This document shows positions 8,196 to 17,324 of a stretch of 64,000 nt of DNA, in pieces. Location of the stretch: the NCBI GenBank assembly GCA_900553185.1, contig USCT01000001.1, forward strand, positions 62,001-126,000. The letters run 5' to 3'. Each line of letters starts with the position of its first letter. Position 1 is the first letter of the stretch. The notes beneath the pieces were generated by a model that did not search any database, was not told the origin of the DNA, and saw nothing but the letters and a program-made list of their open reading frames with translations. The position numbers and the translations under genes were made by a program. Origin of the DNA: an uncultured Bacteroides sp. (GTDB lineage Bacteria; Bacteroidota; Bacteroidia; Bacteroidales; Bacteroidaceae).

Positions 8196-9356
8196 ATGAA
8201 CAAAACGACTTCCTTTTATGCGAAGCTGGTTCCGGTTATGCTTTGTTTCTTTGCCATGGGCTTTGTTGACCTGGTAGGTATTGCATCCAATTATGTGAAG
8301 GCAGACTTGAACCTGAGCGACTCGCAGGCAAATATTTTTCCGTCACTTGTTTTCTTCTGGTTTCTTATTTTTTCTGTACCTACGGGCATTCTGATGAACC
8401 GGATAGGACGTAAGAAAACAGTGCTGTTAAGTTTGATTGTTACTTTTGTTTCATTGCTCCTGCCGGTCTTTGGCGACAGCTATGGACTGATGCTGTGCTC
8501 ATTTTCTTTGTTGGGCATTGGCAATGCCTTGATGCAGACATCCTTGAATCCGTTGTTGAGTAACATTATTTCTGGAGACAAGCTGGCCAGCTCGTTGACA
8601 TTTGGCCAGTTTGTGAAGGCTATCGCTTCTTTTTTGGCTCCTTATATTGCCATGTGGGGGGCTACGTGTGCGATTCCTCAGTTTGGATTGGGCTGGCGTG
8701 TCCTTTTCCCTATTTACATGGTTATTGCCATTGTAGCCATTCTGTGGTTGGGGGCTACTCCCATCGAGGAAGAAAAGCAGGACAAGGCTTCGGGCTTTGT
8801 TGATTGCCTGAAACTGTTGGGCAATCCTTTTATTATTCTTTGTTTTTTAGGAATCATGTGTCATGTAGGAATTGATGTAGGTACGAATACGACGGCTCCC
8901 AAGATCCTGATGGAACGCCTGGGTATGACGCTTGACGAAGCTTCGTTCGCTACCAGCCTTTATTTCATATTCCGTACCATCGGTTGCTTTTCGGGTGCTA
9001 TCATATTGCAGAAGGTTTCTTCCAGATTCTTCTTTATCATCAGTGTGATTTGTATGCTGGCCGCTATGGTTCTGCTGTTTGTATCCGACGCCCGTTACGT
9101 CATCTATGCGGCGATAGCCCTGATTGGTTTTGGTAATTCCAATGTTTTCTCAATTGTATTCTCACAGGCATTGCTTTCGCTGCCGGAAAAGAAGAACGAG
9201 ATTTCCGGGCTGATGATTATGGGTCTTTTCGGAGGTACGGTCTTCCCGTTGCTGATGGGATTTGCCAGTGATGCCATGGGACAGGATGGAGCTGTGGCTG
9301 TCATGACAGTAGGCGTTATCTATTTGCTTTTCTATACGATGAAGATTAAACATTAA
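8196..9356 (+). CDS. MFS sugar transporter (probable fructose importer)
   Basis: A 386-residue, about 12-helix major facilitator of the sugar:proton symporter type. The loop after helix 2 carries the usual MFS GRKK pattern (NRIGRKKTV). It lies between GH32 and fructokinase genes, so it most likely carries free fructose (or glucose/sucrose) across the inner membrane; the substrate is inferred from context. I start at the ATG at 8196. The frame is open from 8127, but the extra 23 residues overlap the intergenic hairpin and are not transporter-like. Only 14 bases separate it from the kinase gene, so the two are co-transcribed. Confidence 0.88.
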   Translation: MNKTTSFYAKLVPVMLCFFAMGFVDLVGIASNYVKADLNLSDSQANIFPSLVFFWFLIFSVPTGILMNRIGRKKTVLLSLIVTFVSLLLPVFGDSYGLMLCSFSLLGIGNALMQTSLNPLLSNIISGDKLASSLTFGQFVKAIASFLAPYIAMWGATCAIPQFGLGWRVLFPIYMVIAIVAILWLGATPIEEEKQDKASGFVDCLKLLGNPFIILCFLGIMCHVGIDVGTNTTAPKILMERLGMTLDEASFATSLYFIFRTIGCFSGAIILQKVSSRFFFIISVICMLAAMVLLFVSDARYVIYAAIALIGFGNSNVFSIVFSQALLSLPEKKNEISGLMIMGLFGGTVFPLLMGFASDAMGQDGAVAVMTVGVIYLLFYTMKIKH

Positions 9357-9370
9357 AATATAACAATCAC

Positions 9371-10261
9371 ATGAACGAAATAGTAGTTGGAATGGGTGAA
9401 GCACTGTGGGATGTGCTTCCGGAAGGAAAGAAAATCGGAGGAGCACCGGCAAACTTTGCTTATCACGTTTCTCAATTTGGTTTGCCTACCCGGGTAGTCA
9501 GTGCGGTAGGTCAGGATAAACTGGGTATGGAGATCCTGGAAAATTTTTCTGAGAAGAAGCTGAACTGCATGATCGAACAGGTGCCGTATCCTACCGGAAC
9601 GGTACAGGTGGAGCTGGATAACGCGGGGGTACCTTGCTATGAAATTAAAGAAGGAGTGGCTTGGGATAACATTCCTTATACACCGGCTTTGGAAGGTCTG
9701 GCGCATCATACCCGTGCCGTTTGTTTTGGCTCTCTGGCTCAGCGAAGCATTGTATCCCGTGAAACCATCAATCGTTTCCTGGACGCGATGCCTGTGACGG
9801 AAGATACGTTGAAAATCTTTGACGTGAATCTTCGTCAGGGATTCTATGCCAAAGAAATTCTGTGTAATTCTTTCCAGAAATGCAATATATTGAAGATAAA
9901 CGATGAAGAACTGGTCACTGTAAGCCGTATGTTTGGTTATCCGGGCATTGACCTGCAGGATAAATGCTGGATCTTATTGGCCAAGTATAACCTGAAAATG
10001 CTGATCCTGACGTGTGGGGTAAACGGAAGTTACGTGTTTACTCCGGGAACTGTTTCATTTGTTGAGACTCCGAAAGTGCAGGTTGCCGATACGGTAGGGG
10101 CGGGCGATTCGTTTACAGCCACTTTTGTAGCTGCTCTTCTGAAAGGTATGCCTATTGGTGAAGCACACAAACTGGCTGTGGATGTATCGGCATTCGTTTG
10201 TACCCAGAATGGTGCAATGCCGGTTATTCCGGATTACTTGAAAGCACGTATGAATAGCTGA
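9371..10261 (+). CDS. Fructokinase, PfkB/ribokinase family
   Basis: Phosphorylates fructose with ATP in the cytoplasm to give fructose 6-phosphate. The 296-residue protein has the N-terminal PfkB glycine motif (GGAPANFA), the DVNLRQ strand, and the C-terminal signature DTVGAGDSF with the catalytic-base Asp and anion-hole glycines. Length and motifs fit bacterial fructokinases. It completes the pathway of the preceding genes: outer membrane uptake, GH32 cleavage, inner membrane import and phosphorylation. A strong terminator follows. Confidence 0.93.
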   Translation: MNEIVVGMGEALWDVLPEGKKIGGAPANFAYHVSQFGLPTRVVSAVGQDKLGMEILENFSEKKLNCMIEQVPYPTGTVQVELDNAGVPCYEIKEGVAWDNIPYTPALEGLAHHTRAVCFGSLAQRSIVSRETINRFLDAMPVTEDTLKIFDVNLRQGFYAKEILCNSFQKCNILKINDEELVTVSRMFGYPGIDLQDKCWILLAKYNLKMLILTCGVNGSYVFTPGTVSFVETPKVQVADTVGAGDSFTATFVAALLKGMPIGEAHKLAVDVSAFVCTQNGAMPVIPDYLKARMNS

Positions 10262-10282
10262 CGAGAAGTCTTTTTATATATC

Positions 10283-10329
10283 GAGGGCCGTAATTGTTGA
10301 TAGGACGACAATTACGGCTCTTCGTTTTT
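10283..10329 (+). terminator. Rho-independent terminator after fructokinase
   Basis: A stem of about 15 bp (10283-10297 with 10308-10322, two wobbles) with a 10-base loop and a nearby T-run. It closes the receptor-to-kinase unit. Confidence 0.85.
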
Positions 10330-10532
10330 ATCGGGCTCTGGTTGGTGTCCGTTCTTTCATTATTCAATATATGGCGGATTTTGGTAAACGGTACTCGGAA
10401 CGGTGTGCCGAGTGTCTTTCCCAGCTATTTACATTGGCACATAAGCTTACTGGCATAACCTGAAAGTGATGTCGGGTATGTGGAAGATTTACCAGGTAAG
10501 TTTGTAAACAGTTTTAAAAAGCTAAAGTCTTT

Positions 10533-10564
10533 TTTGGTAGATTGAGGTATATCGTATATTTTTG
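10533..10564 (+). promoter_or_regulatory. Bacteroides-type promoter of the hybrid sensor gene
   Basis: -33 TTTG (10533-10536), a 20-base spacer and -7 TATTTTTG (10557-10564): a full match to the Bacteroides housekeeping consensus. The sensor gene is therefore expressed separately from the locus it probably controls. Confidence 0.8.
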
Positions 10565-10586
10565 TGTAATACATTATACCTAACCT

Positions 10587-13346
10587 ATGAAATATACAAC
10601 CTTCTTTTTATCACTGATTGGATTTTTTTTGTATCTGTTGCTCGCAGGTTGCGAACCGGAACGTCCTGTGTGGCGTATCGGAGTGTCGCAGTGCAGTGAT
10701 GATGCCTGGCGTACACAGTTGAACCGTGAAATAGAGCGTGAAGCCTTGTTTTATCCGGGTGTTTCATTGAATTTTAAGTCGGCGCATGATGACAGTCAGC
10801 AGCAAATTAAAGATATCGAGTCTTTGGTGAAGGAGGGAGTAGATTTGTTGGTGGTGGCTCCGAATGAGGCTGCAACCATTGCGCCTGTCATAGAAAAGAT
10901 CTATCGTCAGGGTATTCCTGTCGTTTTGGTCGACCGGAAAATTGATTCGGATTTCTATACGGCTTATGTAGGGGCCGATAATTATGAAATGGGATATCAG
11001 ATCGGACAGTATATCATCAGCCGGTTGGACGGTAAGGGTAATGTGGTAGAACTGACGGGATTGAGCGGCTCAAGCCCGGCCATGGAACGTCATCGGGGGC
11101 TGAAGGATGCGTTGGCCGAGTCTGGTCAGGTCAATTTACTGGCTACGGTGGATGCCGGATGGAGACGCCAGGATGCTGAAGTGGCCTTTGATTCGGTACT
11201 GACCCGTTACCCTCAAATTGATCTTGTATTTGCTCAAAATGACCAGATGGGGGTAGGAGCACGAAATGTGGCAGTCAGACGGAATCGCAACCGGAACATG
11301 CTGTTTGTGGGAGTAGATGCTCTTCCGGGGAAAGGACATGGGGTGGAGTTGGTTTCCGATGGACTCTTTGATGCGACGTTCATTTATCCCACGGGTGGCG
11401 ATTGTGTAATGCAGGTTGCCATGAATATTCTGAAAAAACAGCCATTCAACCGGATCAACCTTTTATCGACGGCCTTGGTTAATCGGGGAAATGCGCGTAT
11501 CATGCAGATGCAGACCCAACATATTGAGACGCTCGACGGAAAAATAGAATTGCTGGACAAACAGTTGGATGATTTCCTGTTACGTTATTCTTCACAGCGT
11601 ATGTTCTTGTGGGCCTGTGTGGTGATTCTGCTACTGGTTTGTGTCTTGTTGTTTTTTGTGGCCCGTGCGTTCTGGACCAAGAAGCGAATGAATGCTGAGC
11701 TATCTACACAGAAAAAGAAGCTGGAAGAACAACGGGACAAACTGATTGAGCTTTCTCAGAAACTGGAAGAGGTAACTCATGCAAAATTGGCCTTTTTTAC
11801 GAGCGTTTCACATGATTTTCGTACTCCGTTGACATTGATAGCCGATCCGGTAGAACAACTGAAACAATCGGCTTCATTGAGTAAGAATGACCGTTATCTG
11901 TTGAATCTGATAGAAAAAAATGTAACGGTTTTGTTGCGTCTGATCAATCAGACCTTGGATTTCAGGAAGTTTGAAAACGGTAAGCTGGAGTTACATCTCA
12001 GTTCCTTTAATCTGGCAAAAAGCTTGAAGGAATGGACCGAGGCTTTCCGTACACTTTCCCATCGGAAACATATTCGTTTTAAGGTCGATGTGGAGGAAGA
12101 AGAGCTTGAGGAACTTTATGCCATGGTGGCCGATCCGGAAATGATGGAGCGTATTACTTACAATCTGCTTTCTAATGCTTTTAAGTTTACGGCTGATAAT
12201 GGTGAAATATCGGTCTATTTGTCTGCTTTTAGACAAAACCAGGAATCATGGATCCGTTTGAAATTCACTGATACGGGAATCGGTATGCCCAAAGAGCAAC
12301 TGGCTCATATTTTTGAAAGTTTTTATCAGGTGGATACGCATGATTCGGGCTCGGGTATTGGATTGGCTTTGGTAAAGGCGTTTGTAGAAATGCATCACGG
12401 GAAGATTCATGTGGACAGTGAGGAACGGAAGGGAACTGTTTTTACCATTGAGATACCTTTGGTACAACGGGGAGAGTTGAATCCTTTGGAAAAGCGTGAA
12501 AATCTGCTGGAGAATCTGAAAGAGGGAGCCGTTCTGGCAGCCGACCAGTCGGAAGTTCATGTCTTGCAGAAAGAAGAGTCTTTGGCCGACAAGGAAAAGG
12601 CAACCGTGTTGATTATAGAGGATAATGCGGATGTACGTCAGTATATCCGGTTACTTCTTTCGAAAGAATACAATATTCTGGAAGCAGCCAATGGAAAGGA
12701 GGGAGTACAGCAGGCCGTCAAATATGTCCCCGATGTGATAATTTGTGATGTCATGATGCCGGTGATGGATGGAATGGAATGTTGCCGGATCTTAAAATCG
12801 GAGTTGCAGACCTCGCATATACCTGTATTGATGCTTACTGCCTATACACTGGAAGAGCAGAAAATCAAGGGATATGAATGTGGGGCTGATTCATATATAT
12901 CCAAACCTTTCACGGCTAAATTGTTGAAGGTGCGTTTGCAGAATCTGCTGGAGAATCATCGGCGCATACAGAATTTCTTTGCGGACAAGGTTTCTGTCCA
13001 GAAAGACGAGGTGCTGAATCAGGTCGATCAGGGATTCATTGGCAAGCTGCGCCAGCTGATTGATAAACAGTTGGGAAATTCGGAATTGAGTGTAGAAGAT
13101 TTAGGTGCCAGTTTAGGTCTGGGACGTGTACAGCTCTATCGGAAAACCAAGGCTCTGACGGGGTATTCACCGAACGAGTTGCTGCGCATTGCCCGGTTGA
13201 AGAAAGCTGCATCGCTGCTGGCTTCTTCAGGAAAAACCATCTCAGAAATTACGTATGAAGTAGGTTTTACTTCTCCTTCTTATTTTACAAAGTGCTATAA
13301 AGATTATTTTGGCGAGAGTCCTACTGATTTTCTGAAGCGGAAATGA
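10587..13346 (+). CDS. Hybrid two-component system regulator with periplasmic sugar-binding sensor domain
   Basis: A 919-residue one-protein signalling system. An N-terminal hydrophobic segment (5-21) is followed by a periplasmic-binding-protein domain of the ribose/galactose type (about 30-300), a membrane helix (338-360), a coiled linker, HisKA with phospho-acceptor His409 (SHDFRTPL), and HATPase (N-box Asn526/Asn530, DTGIGM, GSGIGLAL). A receiver follows with Asp721 (CDVMMP) and Lys773, then an AraC-type DNA-binding domain (about 820-918). The architecture is that of the known B. thetaiotaomicron fructose sensor BT1754, and the neighbours agree. The likely ligand is fructose and the likely targets are the genes at 3679-10261. 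The N-terminus also reads as a lipobox (LLAGC, Cys22), which is odd for a transmembrane sensor. Confidence 0.93.
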   Translation: MKYTTFFLSLIGFFLYLLLAGCEPERPVWRIGVSQCSDDAWRTQLNREIEREALFYPGVSLNFKSAHDDSQQQIKDIESLVKEGVDLLVVAPNEAATIAPVIEKIYRQGIPVVLVDRKIDSDFYTAYVGADNYEMGYQIGQYIISRLDGKGNVVELTGLSGSSPAMERHRGLKDALAESGQVNLLATVDAGWRRQDAEVAFDSVLTRYPQIDLVFAQNDQMGVGARNVAVRRNRNRNMLFVGVDALPGKGHGVELVSDGLFDATFIYPTGGDCVMQVAMNILKKQPFNRINLLSTALVNRGNARIMQMQTQHIETLDGKIELLDKQLDDFLLRYSSQRMFLWACVVILLLVCVLLFFVARAFWTKKRMNAELSTQKKKLEEQRDKLIELSQKLEEVTHAKLAFFTSVSHDFRTPLTLIADPVEQLKQSASLSKNDRYLLNLIEKNVTVLLRLINQTLDFRKFENGKLELHLSSFNLAKSLKEWTEAFRTLSHRKHIRFKVDVEEEELEELYAMVADPEMMERITYNLLSNAFKFTADNGEISVYLSAFRQNQESWIRLKFTDTGIGMPKEQLAHIFESFYQVDTHDSGSGIGLALVKAFVEMHHGKIHVDSEERKGTVFTIEIPLVQRGELNPLEKRENLLENLKEGAVLAADQSEVHVLQKEESLADKEKATVLIIEDNADVRQYIRLLLSKEYNILEAANGKEGVQQAVKYVPDVIICDVMMPVMDGMECCRILKSELQTSHIPVLMLTAYTLEEQKIKGYECGADSYISKPFTAKLLKVRLQNLLENHRRIQNFFADKVSVQKDEVLNQVDQGFIGKLRQLIDKQLGNSELSVEDLGASLGLGRVQLYRKTKALTGYSPNELLRIARLKKAASLLASSGKTISEITYEVGFTSPSYFTKCYKDYFGESPTDFLKRK

Positions 13347-13392
13347 ATTGCTTAAATCTTCTCAATAAGCTGGCCGGAATAAATATAATATG

Positions 13393-13400
13393 TATCTTTG
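13393..13400 (+). promoter_or_regulatory. -7 element for the DUF3256 gene
   Basis: TATCTTTG matches TAnnTTTG exactly and lies 30 bases before the ATG at 13431. No clear -33 TTTG was found. Confidence 0.55.
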
Positions 13401-13430
13401 AAACCGAATTAAGATGGAAGATTGAAAGAA

Positions 13431-14075
13431 ATGAAACGATTTTTTTTGCTGGTGAGCCTGTTTGTGTGTGTTTCCTTGCAGGCACAAAATATGAAGGAGC
13501 TGTTTATTGCTATACCCGATACGCTGTCACCATTGCTGACCAAAGTGAATCGCGAAGATTTCGGCGATTTTCTGGCCAGTAATATGAAGGCCGAAGTACG
13601 TAACCGTTTTGGAAAGGATTCCGAAATGACGGAACTGACAGACGATTATTTGTATATAAAGATGACGTCAGCCAGTTCAATGGAAATGAAGATGTTACCC
13701 TTGAATGATTCATTGAAGGTTATTTGTGTGATTCAGACATATCGGGCTCCGGTGGCCGACAGTCAGATACGGTTCTATGATACAGACTGGAATCAGTTGG
13801 ACGGGAGTCTTTTTATTGACCTTCCGGAAGATTCTTTGTTTTTTCGGAAGCCGGACAATGAAGCGCAGGCTGATTCCTTGAAAAACTTGCTTGCCCATAC
13901 GGACATCAGTCTTCGGGAGGCCCGGCTTTCATCAGGCAGCCGTTCTCTTTCCATTCGTTATACGACACCTGAGTATTTGGATAAAACAACGGCTGAAGAA
14001 TTTCGCAATTATATCATTCAAAAACCTCTGCAATATATTTGGGAGAAAAACCGGTTCGTACGTTCTGAAAAATAG
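13431..14075 (+). CDS. Secreted DUF3256-family protein of unknown function
   Basis: A 214-residue protein with a clear signal peptide (MKRFFLLVSLFVCVSLQAQ). The mature part begins KELFIAIPDTLSPLL and contains FGKDSEMTELTDDYL, both typical of the Bacteroidales DUF3256 family as I recall it. No catalytic motif was recognised, and it has no cysteines in the mature part. The likely location is the periplasm or outer membrane. I chose the ATG at 13431 because it begins the signal peptide directly; a TTG at 13422 would add three residues. It has its own -7 motif, so it is probably not part of the sensor transcript. Confidence 0.75.
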   Translation: MKRFFLLVSLFVCVSLQAQNMKELFIAIPDTLSPLLTKVNREDFGDFLASNMKAEVRNRFGKDSEMTELTDDYLYIKMTSASSMEMKMLPLNDSLKVICVIQTYRAPVADSQIRFYDTDWNQLDGSLFIDLPEDSLFFRKPDNEAQADSLKNLLAHTDISLREARLSSGSRSLSIRYTTPEYLDKTTAEEFRNYIIQKPLQYIWEKNRFVRSEK

Positions 14076-14378
14076 CCGCTGGTTTGTCTGGCAGGTTCTT
14101 GAACCGATTGACGGGGATAATCTTGTGGGTGATGTAATTTCTGGTCATGTGTAAAACATTTTATTAGGAAAATTGTATGAAAATACGCAAAAAAAGTTAA
14201 TCGGACTTGGCGGTTTGAAAAGAAAAGTGTATTTTTGGGTCAATGTTTGCAAAGTAGATGTTGCAAATACATCCTTAAAGTTGAATTGTTTCAAACCGGT
14301 GATGGTATTCTCTTTTCAGACACCGCTTTTGCGGATTACCTTGTCTGTGTCTATACCAGCTGAATAATATTATATGTA
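14076..14378. other. Intergenic region before the M23 peptidase gene
   Basis: No gene was found. A TATTTTTG motif at 14230-14237 could be a -7 element giving a leader of about 135 bases. Two short TTGCAAA-like repeats near 14246-14272 are of unknown meaning. Confidence 0.4.
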
Positions 14379-15311
14379 ATGATTTTAAAATGTATTAAAA
14401 CAGTAGCGTTGGCAGCCTTGGCTTTGGTAAGTGTAAATGTTTCAGGCCAGGATTTGTTGGCTCGCCAGGCTCCTATAGACAGAAAACTAAAAGCAGTTGA
14501 TTCACTGGCCTTGATTCGTCAGATCAAGGCCGAAAAGTCGGTTTATCCGGCTTATTCTCTTTATCCGAACTGGAATAATGATCGCGTTCATGCCTACGGT
14601 AATACAGTTACGGTACCGGACAGCTTCCGGATAGATCTGACTGGTTTCTGCATGCCTACTACTCATACTCAGATTACTTCCAAATGTGGACCGCGGTGGC
14701 GGCGTATGCATAATGGACTGGATATAAAGGTATACATCGGAGACACGATTCGTGCAGCGTTCGACGGAAGAGTCCGGATGGTGAAATATGAACGCCGCGG
14801 TTATGGAAAATATGTTGTAATCCGTCACGATAACGGATTGGAAACTATATACGGGCATTTATCCAAACAGATTGTTAAAGAAGACGAATATGTAAAGGCT
14901 GGCGATCCTATCGGGTTGGGAGGTAATACCGGTCGGTCTACAGGTTCACATCTTCACTTCGAAACCCGTTTTCTGGGTGAGGTGATCAATCCGGAATTTT
15001 TGTTTGATTTCCCGAAACAGGATATCGTTGCAGACAGTTACCTCTTTGTAAGAGGAGCCAATCGCTATGAATATCAGCGCAGACGTTTGGATGTTGCTTT
15101 GAAGGAAGCGAAAGAGGAAGGCGTTTCTTCCAAGAATACTTCTGCACGTCAGTCAAACGGATCTGCCATCAAATATCATAAAATCCGTAAGGGTGATACA
15201 TTGGGACGTATTTCTCGTGTATATCATGTCTCTATCGACCGTCTTTGCAAGATGAACGGTATCAAGCGTACCACTGTTTTGCGCATCGGTCAGGTATTGA
15301 GATGCTCATAA
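14379..15311 (+). CDS. M23 family metallopeptidase with C-terminal LysM domain
   Basis: A probable peptidoglycan endopeptidase. It has an N-terminal signal sequence (about residues 1-23), a LytM/M23 domain (about 95-210) and a single LysM domain (about 265-310) that would bind glycan strands. The zinc motifs are present: HNGLD (HxxxD) and HLHFE (HxH), with the YGHL strand between them. The enzyme therefore looks active rather than of the degenerate EnvC/NlpD activator type. The 310-residue length fits Bacteroidetes murein hydrolases. A terminator follows, so it is a single-gene unit, likely a housekeeping cell wall enzyme. Confidence 0.92.
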   Translation: MILKCIKTVALAALALVSVNVSGQDLLARQAPIDRKLKAVDSLALIRQIKAEKSVYPAYSLYPNWNNDRVHAYGNTVTVPDSFRIDLTGFCMPTTHTQITSKCGPRWRRMHNGLDIKVYIGDTIRAAFDGRVRMVKYERRGYGKYVVIRHDNGLETIYGHLSKQIVKEDEYVKAGDPIGLGGNTGRSTGSHLHFETRFLGEVINPEFLFDFPKQDIVADSYLFVRGANRYEYQRRRLDVALKEAKEEGVSSKNTSARQSNGSAIKYHKIRKGDTLGRISRVYHVSIDRLCKMNGIKRTTVLRIGQVLRCS

Positions 15312-15335
15312 TTCTTTCTAAGATTCATCATAAGG

Positions 15336-15366
15336 GGCGGAAAGTGTTACTTTTCCGCCTTTTTTA
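15336..15366 (+). terminator. Rho-independent terminator after the M23 peptidase gene
   Basis: GGCGGAAAG pairs with CTTTTCCGCC (one bulge) around GTTA, followed by six T. Confidence 0.8.
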
Positions 15367-15416
15367 TTGGGCACTTCGCTGAAAAAAAGTAACTTTGCCA
15401 TCTATTCAAGGAGAAA

Positions 15417-15959
15417 ATGAAGGATACAAAACAACAGTTTGAACACGTGATAGCGGTCTGCAGGGACTTGTTCGTCAAGAAGCTTCATGATTACGGAGCT
15501 GCGTGGCGTATTATGCGTCCTTCTTCGGTGACCGACCAGATTTTTATCAAGGCAAACCGTATCCGTAGTATTGAGACCAAAGGAGTCGCCTTGGTCGACG
15601 AGGGAATACGTCCGGAGTTTATTGCCATTGTGAATTATGGCATTATCGGTTTGATTCAGCTTGAACTGGGTTGTTCCGAAAAGGATGATCTGGGTGAAAA
15701 GAAAGCTGTAGAACTTTATGATAAATATGCCAATAAGGCACTGGAACTGATGCTGGTGAAAAACCATGACTATGATGAGGCATGGAGAAGTATGCGCATT
15801 ACTTCGTATACTGACTTGATCCTGATGAAAATATACCGGACGAAACAGATCGAATCCTTGAATGGAGCGACTTTGGTTTCCGAGGGAATAGATGCCAACT
15901 ATATGGATATGATCAATTATGCGGTTTTCGGACTTATCAAATTGGAATTCGGAGAGTAA
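15417..15959 (+). CDS. DUF1599 protein with two tandem copies of the domain
   Basis: A 180-residue cytoplasmic protein made of two similar halves (about 1-85 and 95-180). Each has the pattern (K/N)xHDYxxAWRxMR, then a T(Y/D)xxxxK stretch and a closing YxxxGLIxLExG segment. This is the DUF1599 family; no biochemical role is known to me. The conserved His-Asp-Tyr and Arg suggest a nucleotide- or metal-binding helical fold, but that is inference. It begins a same-strand series with a DoxX-like protein, tpiA, a SPOR protein and folE, and the next gene overlaps its end. Confidence 0.85.
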   Translation: MKDTKQQFEHVIAVCRDLFVKKLHDYGAAWRIMRPSSVTDQIFIKANRIRSIETKGVALVDEGIRPEFIAIVNYGIIGLIQLELGCSEKDDLGEKKAVELYDKYANKALELMLVKNHDYDEAWRSMRITSYTDLILMKIYRTKQIESLNGATLVSEGIDANYMDMINYAVFGLIKLEFGE

Positions 15960-17271
15960 CGGGGTCTTGTACAAGGCTGCTGGAATATGGGCGAATGTAT
16001 GCCGCTTTGTGCTGGCGGCAGTTTTCATATTTTCGGGTTTTGTCAAGGCGAATGATCCGTTAGGAACCGTTTATAAGCTTCAGGATTATCTGGAGGCATG
16101 GGGGCTGTCCGACTGGAAAGAGACCCTGATTCCATACATTGGTTCAATGGCTATGGGAGCTTTTGAATTTACGATGGGTATCTATCTGTTGTTTGGTATT
16201 CGGCGCAGGGTTTCCAGCATACTTGTTCTCTTATGTATGTGTTTCATGACTCCTCTGACGTTGTGGTTGGCTGTCGATCAGCCTATTTCCGATTGCGGAT
16301 GCTTTGGAGATGCGGTAGTTCTGACCAACTGGGAGACTTTTGGTAAGAACATTGTGTTGCTGATAGCTGCTGTCAGTGCATACAAATGGAACAGGAGACT
16401 TATTAAATTTGTAACAGATAAAGTAGACTGGCTGATTGGTTTGTATACTGTTGCTTTTATTCTGTTCTTTGCGTTGTATTGTTTGACACATCTGCCCATT
16501 CTGGATTTTCGTCCTTATTATATTGGTGCTGATATTCGTCAGGGAATGGAAGTACCCGAAGGAGAGAAGCTTCCTGTATACGAGACCCGTTTTATTTATG
16601 AGAAAAACGGGGAGCAAAAAGAATTTACCATTGATAATTTTCCTTCAGATTCTACCTGGAAATTTGTTGATTCTAAGACAATTCTAAAGGAAAAAGGATA
16701 CGAACCTCCTATTCATGACTTTTCAATTATCTCGGAAGAAGATGGAAGCGACTTGACAGATGAGATTCTGGATGATGAGAATTATACATTCCTGTTGGTT
16801 GCCCCGTGGTTACGTCAGGCCGATGAAGGAGCCATGGATCTGATAAATGAGTTGTATGATTATAGCGTGATGCATGGATATCGGTTTTTATGTCTGACTG
16901 CTTCTGGGGAGAAGGATATTGCTTTCTGGCAGGAAATAACCGGAGCTGAATATCCGTTTGCGCTGATGGATGAAATCACGTTGAAAACAATGGTTCGCTC
17001 GAATCCGGGACTGATTCTTCTGCAACAGGGAGTGATTGTCAATAAATGGAGTGCTTCGCAGATACCCGATGAATACCAGTTGTACGATTCTCTGGATAAG
17101 TTAAATATTGGTCAGGTTAATCGGAAAACGGTTACTCACAAGGTGGTAGAACTGGTTGCATGGTTTGTTTGTCCGCTACTGGGCTTTACACTTCTTGACC
17201 TGATCTGGCTGCGTATCAAGGTTGTTCGTAACAGACGGAAGAAAGAAACAACAGAAGAAGCAGAAAAATAG
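15919..17271 (+). CDS. DoxX/MauE-like membrane protein with periplasmic C-terminal domain
   Basis: A 450-residue inner membrane protein. The first 160 residues form about four helices with the DoxX-like start FIFSGFVKANDP and the motif ISDCGCFGD, a CxC pair typical of MauE/DoxX relatives thought to act in disulfide chemistry. A fifth helix is followed by a soluble region (about 195-400) resembling a thioredoxin-like fold without a CxxC. A final helix and a basic tail close the protein. The ATG at 15919 overlaps the DUF1599 gene by 41 bases; a TTG at 15967 would give a shorter product without overlap. The substrate is unknown. The overlap indicates translational coupling with DUF1599. Confidence 0.8.
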   Translation: MRFSDLSNWNSESNGVLYKAAGIWANVCRFVLAAVFIFSGFVKANDPLGTVYKLQDYLEAWGLSDWKETLIPYIGSMAMGAFEFTMGIYLLFGIRRRVSSILVLLCMCFMTPLTLWLAVDQPISDCGCFGDAVVLTNWETFGKNIVLLIAAVSAYKWNRRLIKFVTDKVDWLIGLYTVAFILFFALYCLTHLPILDFRPYYIGADIRQGMEVPEGEKLPVYETRFIYEKNGEQKEFTIDNFPSDSTWKFVDSKTILKEKGYEPPIHDFSIISEEDGSDLTDEILDDENYTFLLVAPWLRQADEGAMDLINELYDYSVMHGYRFLCLTASGEKDIAFWQEITGAEYPFALMDEITLKTMVRSNPGLILLQQGVIVNKWSASQIPDEYQLYDSLDKLNIGQVNRKTVTHKVVELVAWFVCPLLGFTLLDLIWLRIKVVRNRRKKETTEEAEK

Positions 17272-17324
17272 GAAACTAGTGTTAAGATAAAATTATTATA
17301 TTAACCCTTTAAAAATAAAAGAAA

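Larger units (their letters stand above)
10262..10586. other. Intergenic region before the hybrid sensor gene
   Basis: Contains the fructokinase terminator and a good promoter (10533-10564). Nothing else recognisable was found on either strand. Confidence 0.6.
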
